Below, one piece after another: positions 25,158 to 34,025 of a stretch of 64,000 nucleotides of DNA. Location: assembly GCF_001636315.1 (NCBI RefSeq), contig NZ_KV440949.1, positions 5,226,084 to 5,290,083 on the forward strand. The letters run 5' to 3'. The notes beneath the pieces are model-generated. The model made no database searches. It saw only the letters and a list, made by a program, of their open reading frames with translations, and was not told the origin of the DNA. This DNA is from Neobacillus mesonae (GTDB lineage: Bacteria; Bacillota; Bacilli; Bacillales; Cytobacillaceae). The position numbers and the translations under genes are program-made. How positions within the stretch are numbered: the stretch's first letter is position 1; each line of letters opens with the position of its first letter.

Positions 25158-26270
25158 GTGCTAATATTCATCGGGGGATTTTCTTCCGGTGTTATTTATA
25201 CACTGAATAACAAACCAATTAAGTTAAAAATAGCCCCAGCGCCAGCATCGGCCGTTAATCCAATGGAAAAACCAGTACCCGAAATACCTAAGTCAAAATC
25301 AAAAGTGCTTGTTGGATATGTACAAGACTTTCGCGATCCAAATTTGATAGATTATGCGAAATTGACACATGTCATTTTCTCTTTCACCCATCCCACAAAG
25401 GACGGGGACATCCTTTTCAGCGGCGATTATGCCTTGAAAAATTTACGTACAATCGTCACCAAAGCGAAACAGCATAACACTAAAGTCATCCTGGCAATCG
25501 GCGGCTGGTATCATATAGAGGGCGGCGAATCCTATCCGTATTTTAAGGCGGCAATCTCCAATCCCGCAGCCAGAACAAAGCTAGTGAACGAGCTTGCTGG
25601 TTTTGTAGAACGGGAGCATCTCGATGGAATTGATATCGATTTCGAGCATTCTCGTTCGGCAGAAGATGCCAAGAATTTGAAGGCTTTTGCGAAGCAGTTG
25701 AGCGGAAAGCTCCATGCGAAAAATAAAGAGCTGTCGATAGCGGTTTACTCGAAAATTAATGCGGAAACATTGACGGAAGTCGGTTTTGTCCAGTACCAGC
25801 CGGAGGTGTTCAAATATGTGGATCATGTCAATATCATGGCTTATGACGGCCAGTGGGACGGAAAATATAATGCGGCGAACTTATCGCCGTATAGGTTTAC
25901 TGAAAAAATCGTAAACTATTGGTCTAATCTATTTGAGCAGCACCACCTTTCAAAAGACAAGCTTGTACTCGGCGTTCCGTTTTACGCCCAGCCGGCAGAC
26001 CCGAAAATCAAACAGCTATCCTATGCGGCGATTCTCAAAAATAACCCCGCTAATGGTTCGGCAGATACTGTAAAAATAAATGGGACTACTTATTTTTACA
26101 ATGGCACGTCCACCATGGAAAAGAAAACAAAGCTTGCACTGGTTCATGGCTTCGGCGGAATGATGTTATGGGAGGCCGGTTTGGATGCCCAGGGTCCTAA
26201 GAGCCTGACAGCGGCTATTTATTATGCATTAAAAAATGGAAACGGAAAGTATTATTCTCAAAAAAACTAG
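25158..26270 (+). CDS. GH18 glycoside hydrolase, signal peptide interrupted by an in-frame TGA
   Basis: The catalytic domain (about 50-360 of this frame) is a GH18 chitinase-like TIM barrel with the active-site DxxDxDxE motif as DGIDIDFEH, plus SIAVYSK, VNIMAYDGQWD and the C-terminal MLWEAGLD. It would cut chitin-like or N-acetylglucosamine polymers such as peptidoglycan. The proper start appears to be ATG at 25122 after AGGAGG (25106-25111), giving Met-Lys-Lys, then TGA at 25131-25133, then His-Leu-Leu-Leu-Val-Leu, an intact signal peptide in the same frame. The GTG at 25158 is therefore only the first usable start after the stop and has no ribosome binding site. The gene is either freshly inactivated or expressed through re-initiation or readthrough. 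Confidence 0.75.
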   Translation: MLIFIGGFSSGVIYTLNNKPIKLKIAPAPASAVNPMEKPVPEIPKSKSKVLVGYVQDFRDPNLIDYAKLTHVIFSFTHPTKDGDILFSGDYALKNLRTIVTKAKQHNTKVILAIGGWYHIEGGESYPYFKAAISNPAARTKLVNELAGFVEREHLDGIDIDFEHSRSAEDAKNLKAFAKQLSGKLHAKNKELSIAVYSKINAETLTEVGFVQYQPEVFKYVDHVNIMAYDGQWDGKYNAANLSPYRFTEKIVNYWSNLFEQHHLSKDKLVLGVPFYAQPADPKIKQLSYAAILKNNPANGSADTVKINGTTYFYNGTSTMEKKTKLALVHGFGGMMLWEAGLDAQGPKSLTAAIYYALKNGNGKYYSQKN

Positions 26271-26301
26271 GGACCTCGTTCACAGGGTCCCTAGTTTTTC
26301 T
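26261..26301. terminator. Bidirectional terminator
   Basis: Stem AAAAACTAGGGACC (from 26261) with GGTCCCTAGTTTTT (26286-26299); the GH18 stop codon lies inside the stem. The protease gene converges from the other side. Confidence 0.85.
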
Positions 26302-28699
26302 TCACTTCAAACTTAGTAATTTGCCACGGCAGCGGGCCGTTTGTTTTATTCAAGGTAAATTGATAAGTAACATCCTCCTCGTATTCCTTCGTTCTGTCCG
26401 TATATTCAAATGATTTTGTAACTTCAACTGCCGCTTCATCATCTGATTCCTGTGTAATGTCCATATCTTCTACCTTAGCTTCCTTGAAGGTGTAGGTGGT
26501 AAATAGTTTTTTATAATTGTTGTAAAGTGCTTTATATTGAGCAGAGCCTTTATCGAGGTGGAATGTACTCATATACCCTTCCAAATCGCCGGCAAGCTCG
26601 GCATACGTTTGAAAATAAATCGTGCGTTTAATCTCTTCAAAATCAATCCCGGCTCCCTTTCCCTTCCCTAGCACCACATCATGAATGATGATCATTTTAT
26701 CGTCCGGGAATCCCGCTTTCTTTAGTTTTGAAAAATCATCGGCAATGACATTGGAAAGTTTTACTCCGCTTTGGTTAAGGTCTTTATTTTCCCTGTAAAG
26801 CACAAAAGCTTCTCCAAAATGATTAGTCACTAATTTTATATGTGCCAGTGTAATTTCAAGGAGCGGGCTTTTAGGATGATATTCTTCGGACAGCTGAAGT
26901 GATTTCAGTGCATCATCCGGCATATGGTTAAGCAGCTGACACCATGCCAGATTTCCGTAAGCGGTGCCTAACTCTTTATCATTTGTTAACTGGTTTTTAT
27001 CCTTTAATTCGGTCAAAATTTTCATGCTGTCTTCCATGTCCTGAAGTGCATGGTAAGGATGCCCCAGCTCAATTTTTACCATCGCCATTGAATCGGCAAT
27101 ACGCACCTCAGCATAGCGGGTCTTTGCAATCAAGTTCATATCATTCTTTTCTGAATTCCCTAAGATGTTTGCCATGTCCCGTGCTTGAATATAGAGCTCG
27201 AGCGCAGCTTCCCATTTTCGCTGTTTAAATAAGTCATCTGCCTGGTCCCAGTATTGATTAATAATTGTGATTCCTTGTTGTTGAAGGGTATTCGCATCAA
27301 CCGGCAGAGCAACTCCGCTTGATATGATGATGTCTACCGCTGTATTTTTGGCAATTTTGGATTCGTAATCAACAGATTGTTTAATAACATGCCCCTTTTT
27401 CGATAGCAAGTCTTTTTGTGGTACCACCTTACCGAGCTTTAAACCGGCCTTTTCTAAGGCTATTTTAGCCTCTTCCTCCGTTAGGTCATAAAGCAATGGA
27501 ACAGTTACCTGGACGGATTGGCCGATTGGTTTATTTTTCTGATCGTTATTCACTACATTAACTGGTTTCGCATTCCCATCTGACGAAGCTAGACTGCCTA
27601 TGACATATAAAAACCCTAACAATAGGAAAATACTAATCGTTAATCCACTTAGAATAGCTAAAACGACAATCCATGTATCTTTCTTTTTAATTGGTGCAGG
27701 CTTCGGCAAAATAGTGGGTTCTGATGTAACTGTCTCCACGTCTTCTTGGTGCCAATCCGGGTTTTCCTTCGACAGCGATACTTTAATTGGAAGGTCCTCT
27801 ACATTGACCACAGCTCTTCCTTTTTTCCTTATGGTTAAAAAAAGGGCCAAAGCTGCTAGCGAGACCGCTAGAACCCCTAAGCCGATCATGGCAGAATAAA
27901 AAAGGATTGGTGGTCCGTCTGTTGATTCTTTTTTTACTTGTCGGCCTTCTGTCTTATATTTTATTCCTAACCGATCAAGCTCTTCTAACAATTCATCTGC
28001 CTGAATGGACCAGCCGATATTATCTCCTAATCGAATTCGCTCTGTCTTTCCTTTCCCATCCTCACCAAGAACGACACCGGCAACTAACGAAGCGGCACTG
28101 TTAATTCCAATGACTGACCCGTTTTCTGTAAATAAAGGTCCGCCTGAATTTCCTGGATTAATCGGTGCATCCGTTTGGTACAGGTCCACCCCATCCTTCG
28201 ACTTTACCTTTGCGCTGATAATACCTTGGGAAACCTTTACAGTCGTGATGGTGGATGGATCGATTAAGCGCTGATCAATGGCCGCACCGGGAAAACCCAT
28301 GACATACACACGGTCTGCTACTTTTACATCCTTTGAACGGGTAAAAGTAACCGCAGGCCTATTCAATCGTTTCTCCGGTTTGAGGACGGCTAAATCTTTA
28401 ATCGATGAGGACCAAATGACATCCGCGGGAATGATATTGTTGATATCTAACACAATATTGACGGGACCACCTTGCTCTGCACACGCAACAACATGGTGGT
28501 TTGTGACTACGTGGTCCGAATGCCCTATGACAAAACCTGTGCCCATCCCATATGAACCTTTTAAGTCGCCACATGTAATAAGGACAGTGCTTTCCTGCAT
28601 CTCATCGGTTGACTTGGCAAAGGAGGATACTGGCAGCAGTACGGACATAAACAGGAGAAAAATGACAGTAAAAGAAGGAAGACAACGGAGTTTTTTCAC
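26291..28699 (-). CDS. Membrane serine protease with PASTA and TPR regions
   Basis: An 802-residue protein in this order: signal peptide (1-28); S1C trypsin-like protease domain (about 35-245) with His69 in VTNHHVV, Asp102 in IKDLAVL and Ser185 in NPGNSGGP; a membrane helix (265-290); a charged loop (291-340); a second helix (342-368); one PASTA module (about 397-461); a helical TPR-like region (470-640); and a C-terminal NTF2-like domain (about 690-800). Protease and PASTA/TPR parts would both lie outside the cell, joined by a cytosolic loop. HtrA-type proteases normally carry PDZ domains, which are absent here. It may sense muropeptides through PASTA. It starts with ATG and is a single gene. 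Confidence 0.85.
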   Translation of the reverse strand: MKKLRCLPSFTVIFLLFMSVLLPVSSFAKSTDEMQESTVLITCGDLKGSYGMGTGFVIGHSDHVVTNHHVVACAEQGGPVNIVLDINNIIPADVIWSSSIKDLAVLKPEKRLNRPAVTFTRSKDVKVADRVYVMGFPGAAIDQRLIDPSTITTVKVSQGIISAKVKSKDGVDLYQTDAPINPGNSGGPLFTENGSVIGINSAASLVAGVVLGEDGKGKTERIRLGDNIGWSIQADELLEELDRLGIKYKTEGRQVKKESTDGPPILFYSAMIGLGVLAVSLAALALFLTIRKKGRAVVNVEDLPIKVSLSKENPDWHQEDVETVTSEPTILPKPAPIKKKDTWIVVLAILSGLTISIFLLLGFLYVIGSLASSDGNAKPVNVVNNDQKNKPIGQSVQVTVPLLYDLTEEEAKIALEKAGLKLGKVVPQKDLLSKKGHVIKQSVDYESKIAKNTAVDIIISSGVALPVDANTLQQQGITIINQYWDQADDLFKQRKWEAALELYIQARDMANILGNSEKNDMNLIAKTRYAEVRIADSMAMVKIELGHPYHALQDMEDSMKILTELKDKNQLTNDKELGTAYGNLAWCQLLNHMPDDALKSLQLSEEYHPKSPLLEITLAHIKLVTNHFGEAFVLYRENKDLNQSGVKLSNVIADDFSKLKKAGFPDDKMIIIHDVVLGKGKGAGIDFEEIKRTIYFQTYAELAGDLEGYMSTFHLDKGSAQYKALYNNYKKLFTTYTFKEAKVEDMDITQESDDEAAVEVTKSFEYTDRTKEYEEDVTYQFTLNKTNGPLPWQITKFEVKKN

Positions 28700-28977
28700 G
28701 GATTCCCTCCCCTTCTTATCGTTGTTTTTCCTTGTTGTTGAGCAGGGTTACGCTGGAGTATCAATAAAACGATAAAGTAGAACAGTATATTCTTAAAATA
28801 CGTTATAGATGACTGGAGAAGAACCAATTACGCAATATGTAATGTATATTTCACTTTCCGTAACTGATCGATGGTTGAAAATATTGGAACAGTTCACAAA
28901 TTTTTCATATACTTTTGCAGGAAATTGTCGAGAAAGAGAGAAAAAAGTAATAGAGTTTATAAAAAGGAGGAAATAGA

Positions 28978-29343
28978 ATGCGGAAGTTGTTTACTTTATT
29001 ATCTGGTTGTATCATTGCCTTTTCGTTATTTGCTTGGACAGACAGCCCTGTTAAAGCAGCTGATGAACATGATGACGGCTGTGGTTGCCACGACCTTAAA
29101 CCGCTGCAGGGGGTTGAAAGAAATAAGATTGTTGCGAAATTGATCAGCAGTGAGGCCTTTAAAGTAAAGAAAATGGAGCTAAAAAAAGCGGGGTATTCCT
29201 GGAATGGTGCCGGGGAAATTGAAGTCATCATTCCTGCTGAAGGAATTACGATGGTTGGCGTTTCTTTTACGAATAGTAAAGGGGCCGTAGAAATTTTCGT
29301 CTTTATAAATGGTATGTTTGTTGGCAGTTCTCCGGGTGAATAA
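28978..29343 (+). CDS. Small secreted protein with CGCH motif
   Basis: A 121-residue protein with a clear signal peptide (1-27, cleavage near VKAAD), an acidic/Cys-rich start of the mature chain (DEHDDGCGCHD) and a compact alpha+beta domain (about 42-118, NKIVAKLISSEAFKVKKMEL to FVFINGMFVG). The domain vaguely recalls the N-terminal part of secreted halocin C8-like bacteriocin precursors of Firmicutes, but no C-terminal bacteriocin segment follows. I treat this as a hint only. AAGGAGG precedes the ATG. It is a single gene with its own terminator. Confidence 0.65.
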   Translation: MRKLFTLLSGCIIAFSLFAWTDSPVKAADEHDDGCGCHDLKPLQGVERNKIVAKLISSEAFKVKKMELKKAGYSWNGAGEIEVIIPAEGITMVGVSFTNSKGAVEIFVFINGMFVGSSPGE

Positions 29344-29384
29344 AAACAATACCCAACCTTTGCGAGGTTGGGTATTGTTTATTT
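29344..29384. terminator. Bidirectional terminator
   Basis: Perfect 16-bp stem AAACAATACCCAACCT (29344-29359) with AGGTTGGGTATTGTTT (29365-29380), flanked by A and T, between two convergent genes; it touches the end of the MBL gene. Confidence 0.9.
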
Positions 29385-30326
29385 GGCATGATAATACCAA
29401 GTGTTATTTTCCAAGCTTTTTTCACATTGATTGTTGAAATATAAGTACTCTAAATGTGCAATCGTCTCTCCCAATGCAAATCTCATTTCGTGGGTTGTCA
29501 GCGGCTTTTTAAAAAGCTGCTTCGATACCTGATAAATGGTCGCGGGCGATTTAATATATTCATATACTTCATTCAAACGGTCGTGATGATGGGAGATCAA
29601 CTCTCTAATTCTCTTATTGGCATTCTGAAATGGTTTGCCGTGAGATGGAATCACATACTCGGCATTCAGTAATTCGATTTTTTTCAAAGAATGAAAGAAT
29701 GCCTCAAGCGGGTTAGGAATTCCGCGGAACCAATAAGAAATATTCGGTGTGATTTTCGGCAAAATATGATCGGTCGAAAATAGGATGCCGTTCTCTTTGT
29801 TATACAAGCATATTAATCCATCAGAATGGCCTGGTGTAAAAATAACCTCGTATTCGTTTTTCCCGATTAGGATTTTTTCGCCTTCTTCAAGATGTCTCGA
29901 CACCTGCGGATATGGCTTCACCCTTGGATTGAAGCTCCCTTCGTCGCTTGTCAGTTCATCTGCCCCTTGTTCAGGAATGCCGCACGTATCATAATGCTGT
30001 TTCACCTTCGCAAGTGACTCAGGCTCCCAAAATGTAGTCCCCGCATGATCATCCACATTTGTCATCCATACATCCGCATTCGTTAATCGCTGTAATGTTC
30101 CCCCGTACCCATAATGATCGGGATGGAGATGGGTAAGAATAATTGTGGAAATTTCATGTTTGTCAATATATGGTTTCCATATTTCCCTTGAGACTTCGTT
30201 GTTCAATCCTGTATCGATAATTGTCCAGCCTTTTGCCCCTTCTGCGATAAAACAATTCACATGATTCAAACGAAAAGGCAAGGGAATCGTGACTTGTGTG
30301 ACCCCTATATCATGTAACAAGTACAA
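29379..30326 (-). CDS. MBL-fold metallo-hydrolase
   Basis: A 315-residue metallo-beta-lactamase-fold hydrolase with all zinc ligands: THLHPDHYG (HxHxDH), TPGHSDG, the bridging Asp in FSTDHILP and PSHGKP. A winged-helix-like C-terminal segment (about 225-290, LNEVYEYIKSPATIYQVSKQLFK) matches the LACTB2-like/RNase-like subgroup. The substrate, a thioester, ester or nucleic acid, is not evident. The TTG start lies five bases after GGAAGGAG. It is a single gene. Confidence 0.85.
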   Translation of the reverse strand: MYLLHDIGVTQVTIPLPFRLNHVNCFIAEGAKGWTIIDTGLNNEVSREIWKPYIDKHEISTIILTHLHPDHYGYGGTLQRLTNADVWMTNVDDHAGTTFWEPESLAKVKQHYDTCGIPEQGADELTSDEGSFNPRVKPYPQVSRHLEEGEKILIGKNEYEVIFTPGHSDGLICLYNKENGILFSTDHILPKITPNISYWFRGIPNPLEAFFHSLKKIELLNAEYVIPSHGKPFQNANKRIRELISHHHDRLNEVYEYIKSPATIYQVSKQLFKKPLTTHEMRFALGETIAHLEYLYFNNQCEKSLENNTWYYHAK

Positions 30327-30404
30327 CCAAACTCCTTCCGCAAAGATGCTTTTTATCTAAATTGTCAGTCTATTATTATCATGCCATAATATTTAAGAAA
30401 AAGA

Positions 30405-30445
30405 AACAAAGAAGCCTTGTGATCAAACCAAGGCTTCTACGAACT
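30405..30445. terminator. Terminator between MBL and symporter genes
   Basis: Stem GAAGCCTTG (30411-30419) with CAAGGCTTC (30429-30437), with a T-run to the right and an A-rich left side; it probably serves the symporter operon on the minus strand. Confidence 0.65.
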
Positions 30446-30483
30446 TTTTTATATGAGACTAGAGAATCGTCCCCATGCAACAT

Positions 30484-31959
30484 TTAGGCTGCTTCCATCT
30501 CTTCTTCGCCATGGGTTGAAGAGGTTTTTGTTATTAGACTGACGGCTGTCATGATGACGATGTTTATGATTAAGGCGATTAGGCCGACATTTAAATCTTT
30601 TATTACTTGCGGGAATGCCGGGAATAATGTTCCGATTGTCGCTTTTGTAATGGTGGTATAGCCTACTACTGCTATACCGGCAATAATTCCGGCAATGGCT
30701 CCTTGTTTTGTAACAAAATTCTTTTTCATCAAGCTTGTTAGAAAAGCTGGGGCCAATTGTGTTACCATGCTATATCCCATCAATAATAAGGCAACAATGG
30801 TGTTACCGCCTGTTAAGGTGAAATAAACGGCGATTAGGGCTAAAATCGGAACAAGGATTTTCGCAAGGTTGATGATTTGCTTATCAGTTGCTGCCGGCAC
30901 AAAATGTTTATAAACATTTTTCGCTAAAAGCGTTGCAGAACTCATTAAAATCATCGAGCCTGGTACAAGTGCCGTTAATAAACCGGCAGCACCGATGACA
31001 CCAACAAACCAAGGATCAAAGGTTTGCATTGAAAGCTTTAATAGGGCTAAGTCCATCTCAGGTCCCTGCAGCCCGGGAACATGAACAATTGCCGTATAGC
31101 CGACAAACAACACACCAACAGACAATGCACCATAAAGCGGCAGAATAAAAGCGTTTTTGCGCAATGTCCTCGCATTTTTGGCAGCATATGCTGAACCAAA
31201 CGTTTGCGGCCACATAAAAAACCCAAGTGTTGTTAAAATAACTGTTGAAATAAACCAAGAAGCTCCCATACCTTGTTTAGGAAGTGTTAGGAAGTTTGGT
31301 TTTACAGCCTCAACCGCTTCAAACATTGGCTGGAGACCGCCAAAATAATGGATTGGAACATAAATGCCCAAAAACAATGCAACACCTGCAATCATAATAT
31401 CCTTAATGATCGCTGTCCAAACCGATCCGTGAATCCCGGAAATCATAACATAGACGGTGACGGCGATTGCCCCGATCCAAACAGCAGCGGTTGGAGAAAT
31501 CGCTCCAAATGATGTTGTCGAAACAATAATTCCTAAACCTTTTAACTGTAGTACTAAAAATGGAATAAGTGCCAAGACACCAACAATTGAAACAAGTACT
31601 CCTAAAATCGGACTATTATACTTTTTTACATAGAAGTCAGCTTGTGATACTAATTTATGTTTCGTACCGTATTTCCAAACTGCCGGGTAAATCCAATAAG
31701 AAAACATATATCCTAAAGCTGCATAGGCTAATCCATATAAAGCCGGACCCCCGATCCCGTAAGCCCATCCACTTGTTCCTAAGAAGGTGGAGGTAGAATA
31801 AATTTCTCCCGCTAATAGAATCATTACCAGTATGGAACCAAATCCGCGTCCGCCGACTGTCCATTGTTCAAGGTCCATATCTTTTCCCCGTCTTGCAAGG
31901 ATCCCTAATAATAAGGCAAAAATCAAAAAGCCAAATATGATGAAAAGTGTAATATTCAT
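30484..31959 (-). CDS. Sodium:solute symporter (YhjB-like)
   Basis: A 491-residue SSS-family transporter with about thirteen membrane helices. Typical elements are the N-terminal EQWTVGGRGFGS, LAGEIYSTSTFLGTSGWAYG and a central FMWPQTFGSAYAAKNARTL. It would take up an organic acid or similar solute with sodium. B. subtilis has the same pairing of such a symporter (YhjB) with a small DUF3311 protein (YhjC). The start codon overlaps the DUF3311 stop by one base, so the two are translationally coupled. Confidence 0.88.
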   Translation of the reverse strand: MNITLFIIFGFLIFALLLGILARRGKDMDLEQWTVGGRGFGSILVMILLAGEIYSTSTFLGTSGWAYGIGGPALYGLAYAALGYMFSYWIYPAVWKYGTKHKLVSQADFYVKKYNSPILGVLVSIVGVLALIPFLVLQLKGLGIIVSTTSFGAISPTAAVWIGAIAVTVYVMISGIHGSVWTAIIKDIMIAGVALFLGIYVPIHYFGGLQPMFEAVEAVKPNFLTLPKQGMGASWFISTVILTTLGFFMWPQTFGSAYAAKNARTLRKNAFILPLYGALSVGVLFVGYTAIVHVPGLQGPEMDLALLKLSMQTFDPWFVGVIGAAGLLTALVPGSMILMSSATLLAKNVYKHFVPAATDKQIINLAKILVPILALIAVYFTLTGGNTIVALLLMGYSMVTQLAPAFLTSLMKKNFVTKQGAIAGIIAGIAVVGYTTITKATIGTLFPAFPQVIKDLNVGLIALIINIVIMTAVSLITKTSSTHGEEEMEAA

Positions 31960-32162
31960 TACTCCTCACTCCCTTCTTCTTTATTTGCCGGGTCTAATTT
32001 AAAGATAATAAAAACTACGAGTGAAGTGAGAAGAAGCCAAGAGAAATTCCAAAAAAAGAAGAATGGCATTCCTAAAATATAGGGTGTAATACTGTTTGCC
32101 CAAAATGGCCCTCCTAATATGGCGATAATTGGAATCAGTCCTAACAAATAAATAGCTTTCAT
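31959..32162 (-). CDS. DUF3311 small membrane protein (YhjC-like)
   Basis: A 67-residue protein with two membrane helices (about 3-20 and 33-55) and an acidic C-terminal tail, of the DUF3311 family that is routinely encoded just before SSS symporters. It is probably an accessory subunit of the symporter. A clear AGGAGGACGATTT site precedes the ATG. Confidence 0.85.
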   Translation of the reverse strand: MKAIYLLGLIPIIAILGGPFWANSITPYILGMPFFFFWNFSWLLLTSLVVFIIFKLDPANKEEGSEE

Positions 32163-32287
32163 AAATCGTCCTCCTGTTTAAATAATTTTACGGAATATAA
32201 CAACTTTAGGTAATATTGTGACTTTTATTTATAGAAAAGGGTAAAAGGCTGATGCCTCCCCCTTCTTTCTTACCTAATAGTCAGGAT

Positions 32288-33616
32288 TTAAGCATTTTCT
32301 TCTGGTTCAATAAAGGAAACTTGTTCCTGCTTATTCGCTGCAAATTTATATATCACTGTACCTAATGCTGCCCCCACAATAGCAGGGACTAGCCATGAAA
32401 ATCCATTCGCGCTGAATGGCATCATGGAAATAAAGTTTAAAATTGCAGGGATTTTCAAACCAATTGCTCCACATGTTTCAAAAAGACTGACGATGAATGT
32501 TAAAAGGATAGCCCCTCGGTATGTTCCTGGATTTGAAATGATTTTATTGAATACCCCTAAGAAAACGAGAACAATCGCAACTGGATAAAGAGCAAGGAAG
32601 ATTGGCAATGTGTAGTTAATGATTTTCTCAACACCTAGCATTCCAATTGCTGCACCGACTAAACAAACAAGCAGTGCCCCATTGCGATAGCTGACTTTAT
32701 CGTTCGTGATGTCTCTCAAGAAGTCACCAATAACAGCGGTTACACCAATTGCCGAGGTAAGACAGGCTAACGCAATTGTAATAGCTAATAATACAGCCCC
32801 GGAGCTGCCTAACAGGCGGTCAATCAACCCTGACACAAGAGCCGTGCTTTCAATATTTTCCGGATAAAGGCCGCTGCCAGCTGCACCAAGATACAATAGG
32901 CCGCCGTACACTACCAATAAACCAATACCGGCGATGGCTGTTGCAGAAATGGCCACCTTTTTCATCGTGCCGCCTTTATAACCGTGACCGATAATGGCAG
33001 CAATAATGATAGGAGCACAAAAAATCCCGGTAACCACGTCTCCTGTTTGATAAGCATTAATAAAGGCATTGGAAAATGGGTTCTTTAACTCTGTGACGAT
33101 TGGCGTTCCAATGGGATCGATTATTCCTTTAAAGACAATAAATATAAGGATGATCACAAGAAGCGGAGTCAGGAATTTACCAATTTTATCTATTACATTC
33201 GATTTATCCATAGCAAAATAAAAAGTTATGGCGAAGAACACAATAATGGTAACGATGGATGGGACTTGTGGTACTAATGCTTTAACCCCTAATTCGTGGG
33301 TTGTGGCTGCCATGCGTGGAATCGTAACAAACATCCCAATTCCAACCATTAGCAGCAGATTAAAGATTTTATAAAACCACGGACTAATAGGTTTTGTTAA
33401 ATTTTCAAATTTTCCGCCAACATTCAAAATAGCAATGACAGCTAGTAACGGAAGAGCAATTCCTGTTATGCAGAAACCAATTAATGCTTGTAGCCAGTTA
33501 GTGCCCGAGGCAAGTCCAATAGAAGGAGGGAAAATCAAGTTGCCTGCACCAAAAAATACCGCAAATAAAGCAAAACCAATGATTATAGTATTTTGAACAA
33601 TTTTATTTCCTTTCAT
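32288..33616 (-). CDS. brnQ: BrnQ branched-chain amino acid carrier
   Basis: A 442-residue LIVCS-family carrier with twelve hydrophobic segments. Family stretches include FALFAVFFGAGNLIFPPSIG (about 15-34), IPRMAATTHELG and AIIGHGYKGG. It imports leucine, isoleucine or valine, or a related amino acid, with sodium or protons. The ATG at 33616 follows AGAGGTGTTGAA. The frame is open to 33697, but that start would be only a few bases from the sigma-54 transcription start. A perfect sigma-54 promoter lies about 100 bases upstream, so expression should depend on the activator encoded next door. Confidence 0.88.
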   Translation of the reverse strand: MKGNKIVQNTIIIGFALFAVFFGAGNLIFPPSIGLASGTNWLQALIGFCITGIALPLLAVIAILNVGGKFENLTKPISPWFYKIFNLLLMVGIGMFVTIPRMAATTHELGVKALVPQVPSIVTIIVFFAITFYFAMDKSNVIDKIGKFLTPLLVIILIFIVFKGIIDPIGTPIVTELKNPFSNAFINAYQTGDVVTGIFCAPIIIAAIIGHGYKGGTMKKVAISATAIAGIGLLVVYGGLLYLGAAGSGLYPENIESTALVSGLIDRLLGSSGAVLLAITIALACLTSAIGVTAVIGDFLRDITNDKVSYRNGALLVCLVGAAIGMLGVEKIINYTLPIFLALYPVAIVLVFLGVFNKIISNPGTYRGAILLTFIVSLFETCGAIGLKIPAILNFISMMPFSANGFSWLVPAIVGAALGTVIYKFAANKQEQVSFIEPEENA

Positions 33617-33714
33617 TTCAACACCTCTTTTTTCGAAATCGTTTACATTTTTTTCATTTTTTGAACTATCGATATCCTTCTTGAATGATTTTTTCATCCT
33701 TTGACTTTAAATAA

Positions 33715-33731
33715 TGCAATATTTGTGCCAA
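33715..33731 (-). promoter_or_regulatory. Sigma-54 promoter of brnQ
   Basis: On the minus strand TTGGCACAAATATTGCA matches the sigma-54 consensus TTGGCAC-N5-TTGCA exactly, with GG near -24 and GC near -12. Transcription would start near 33703. CAAAATATTTT at 33883-33893 also occurs upstream of rocA and could be an activator site. Confidence 0.85.
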
Positions 33732-33924
33732 AATTTCGAACCTTCCCAAAAGATTATGTTTTTTTGTAAAAATAATAATAAAATCATTTATTTTCATATA
33801 ATCATAGGATTAAAAATTAATTTCATTATTAAAAAATTTAGTAGGAAGTTCGATTTTATTGGTGAAAATGCAAGATAGTTGTCAAAATATTTTCTGTTTG
33901 TAAAAATTTTTTTACTCAAAATAA

Positions 33925-33966
33925 TAAAGCCGACAGTAGTTAGATTTCTCGCTCACTGTCGGCTCC
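33925..33966 (-). terminator. Terminator of the RocR-like gene
   Basis: Stem GCCGACAGT (33929-33937) with ACTGTCGGC (33955-33963) and a T-rich stretch following on the minus strand. Confidence 0.6.
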
Positions 33967-34025
33967 TGTAAATATCATTGTCGGTTTTTTCAACCTTTGC
34001 TTCCATTTCTAGATTGGTTAAAGAT

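Noticed and set aside
28278..28775. 165-residue plus-strand frame
   Set aside because: Antisense to the protease gene, whose motifs are clear; no ribosome binding site or recognisable protein.
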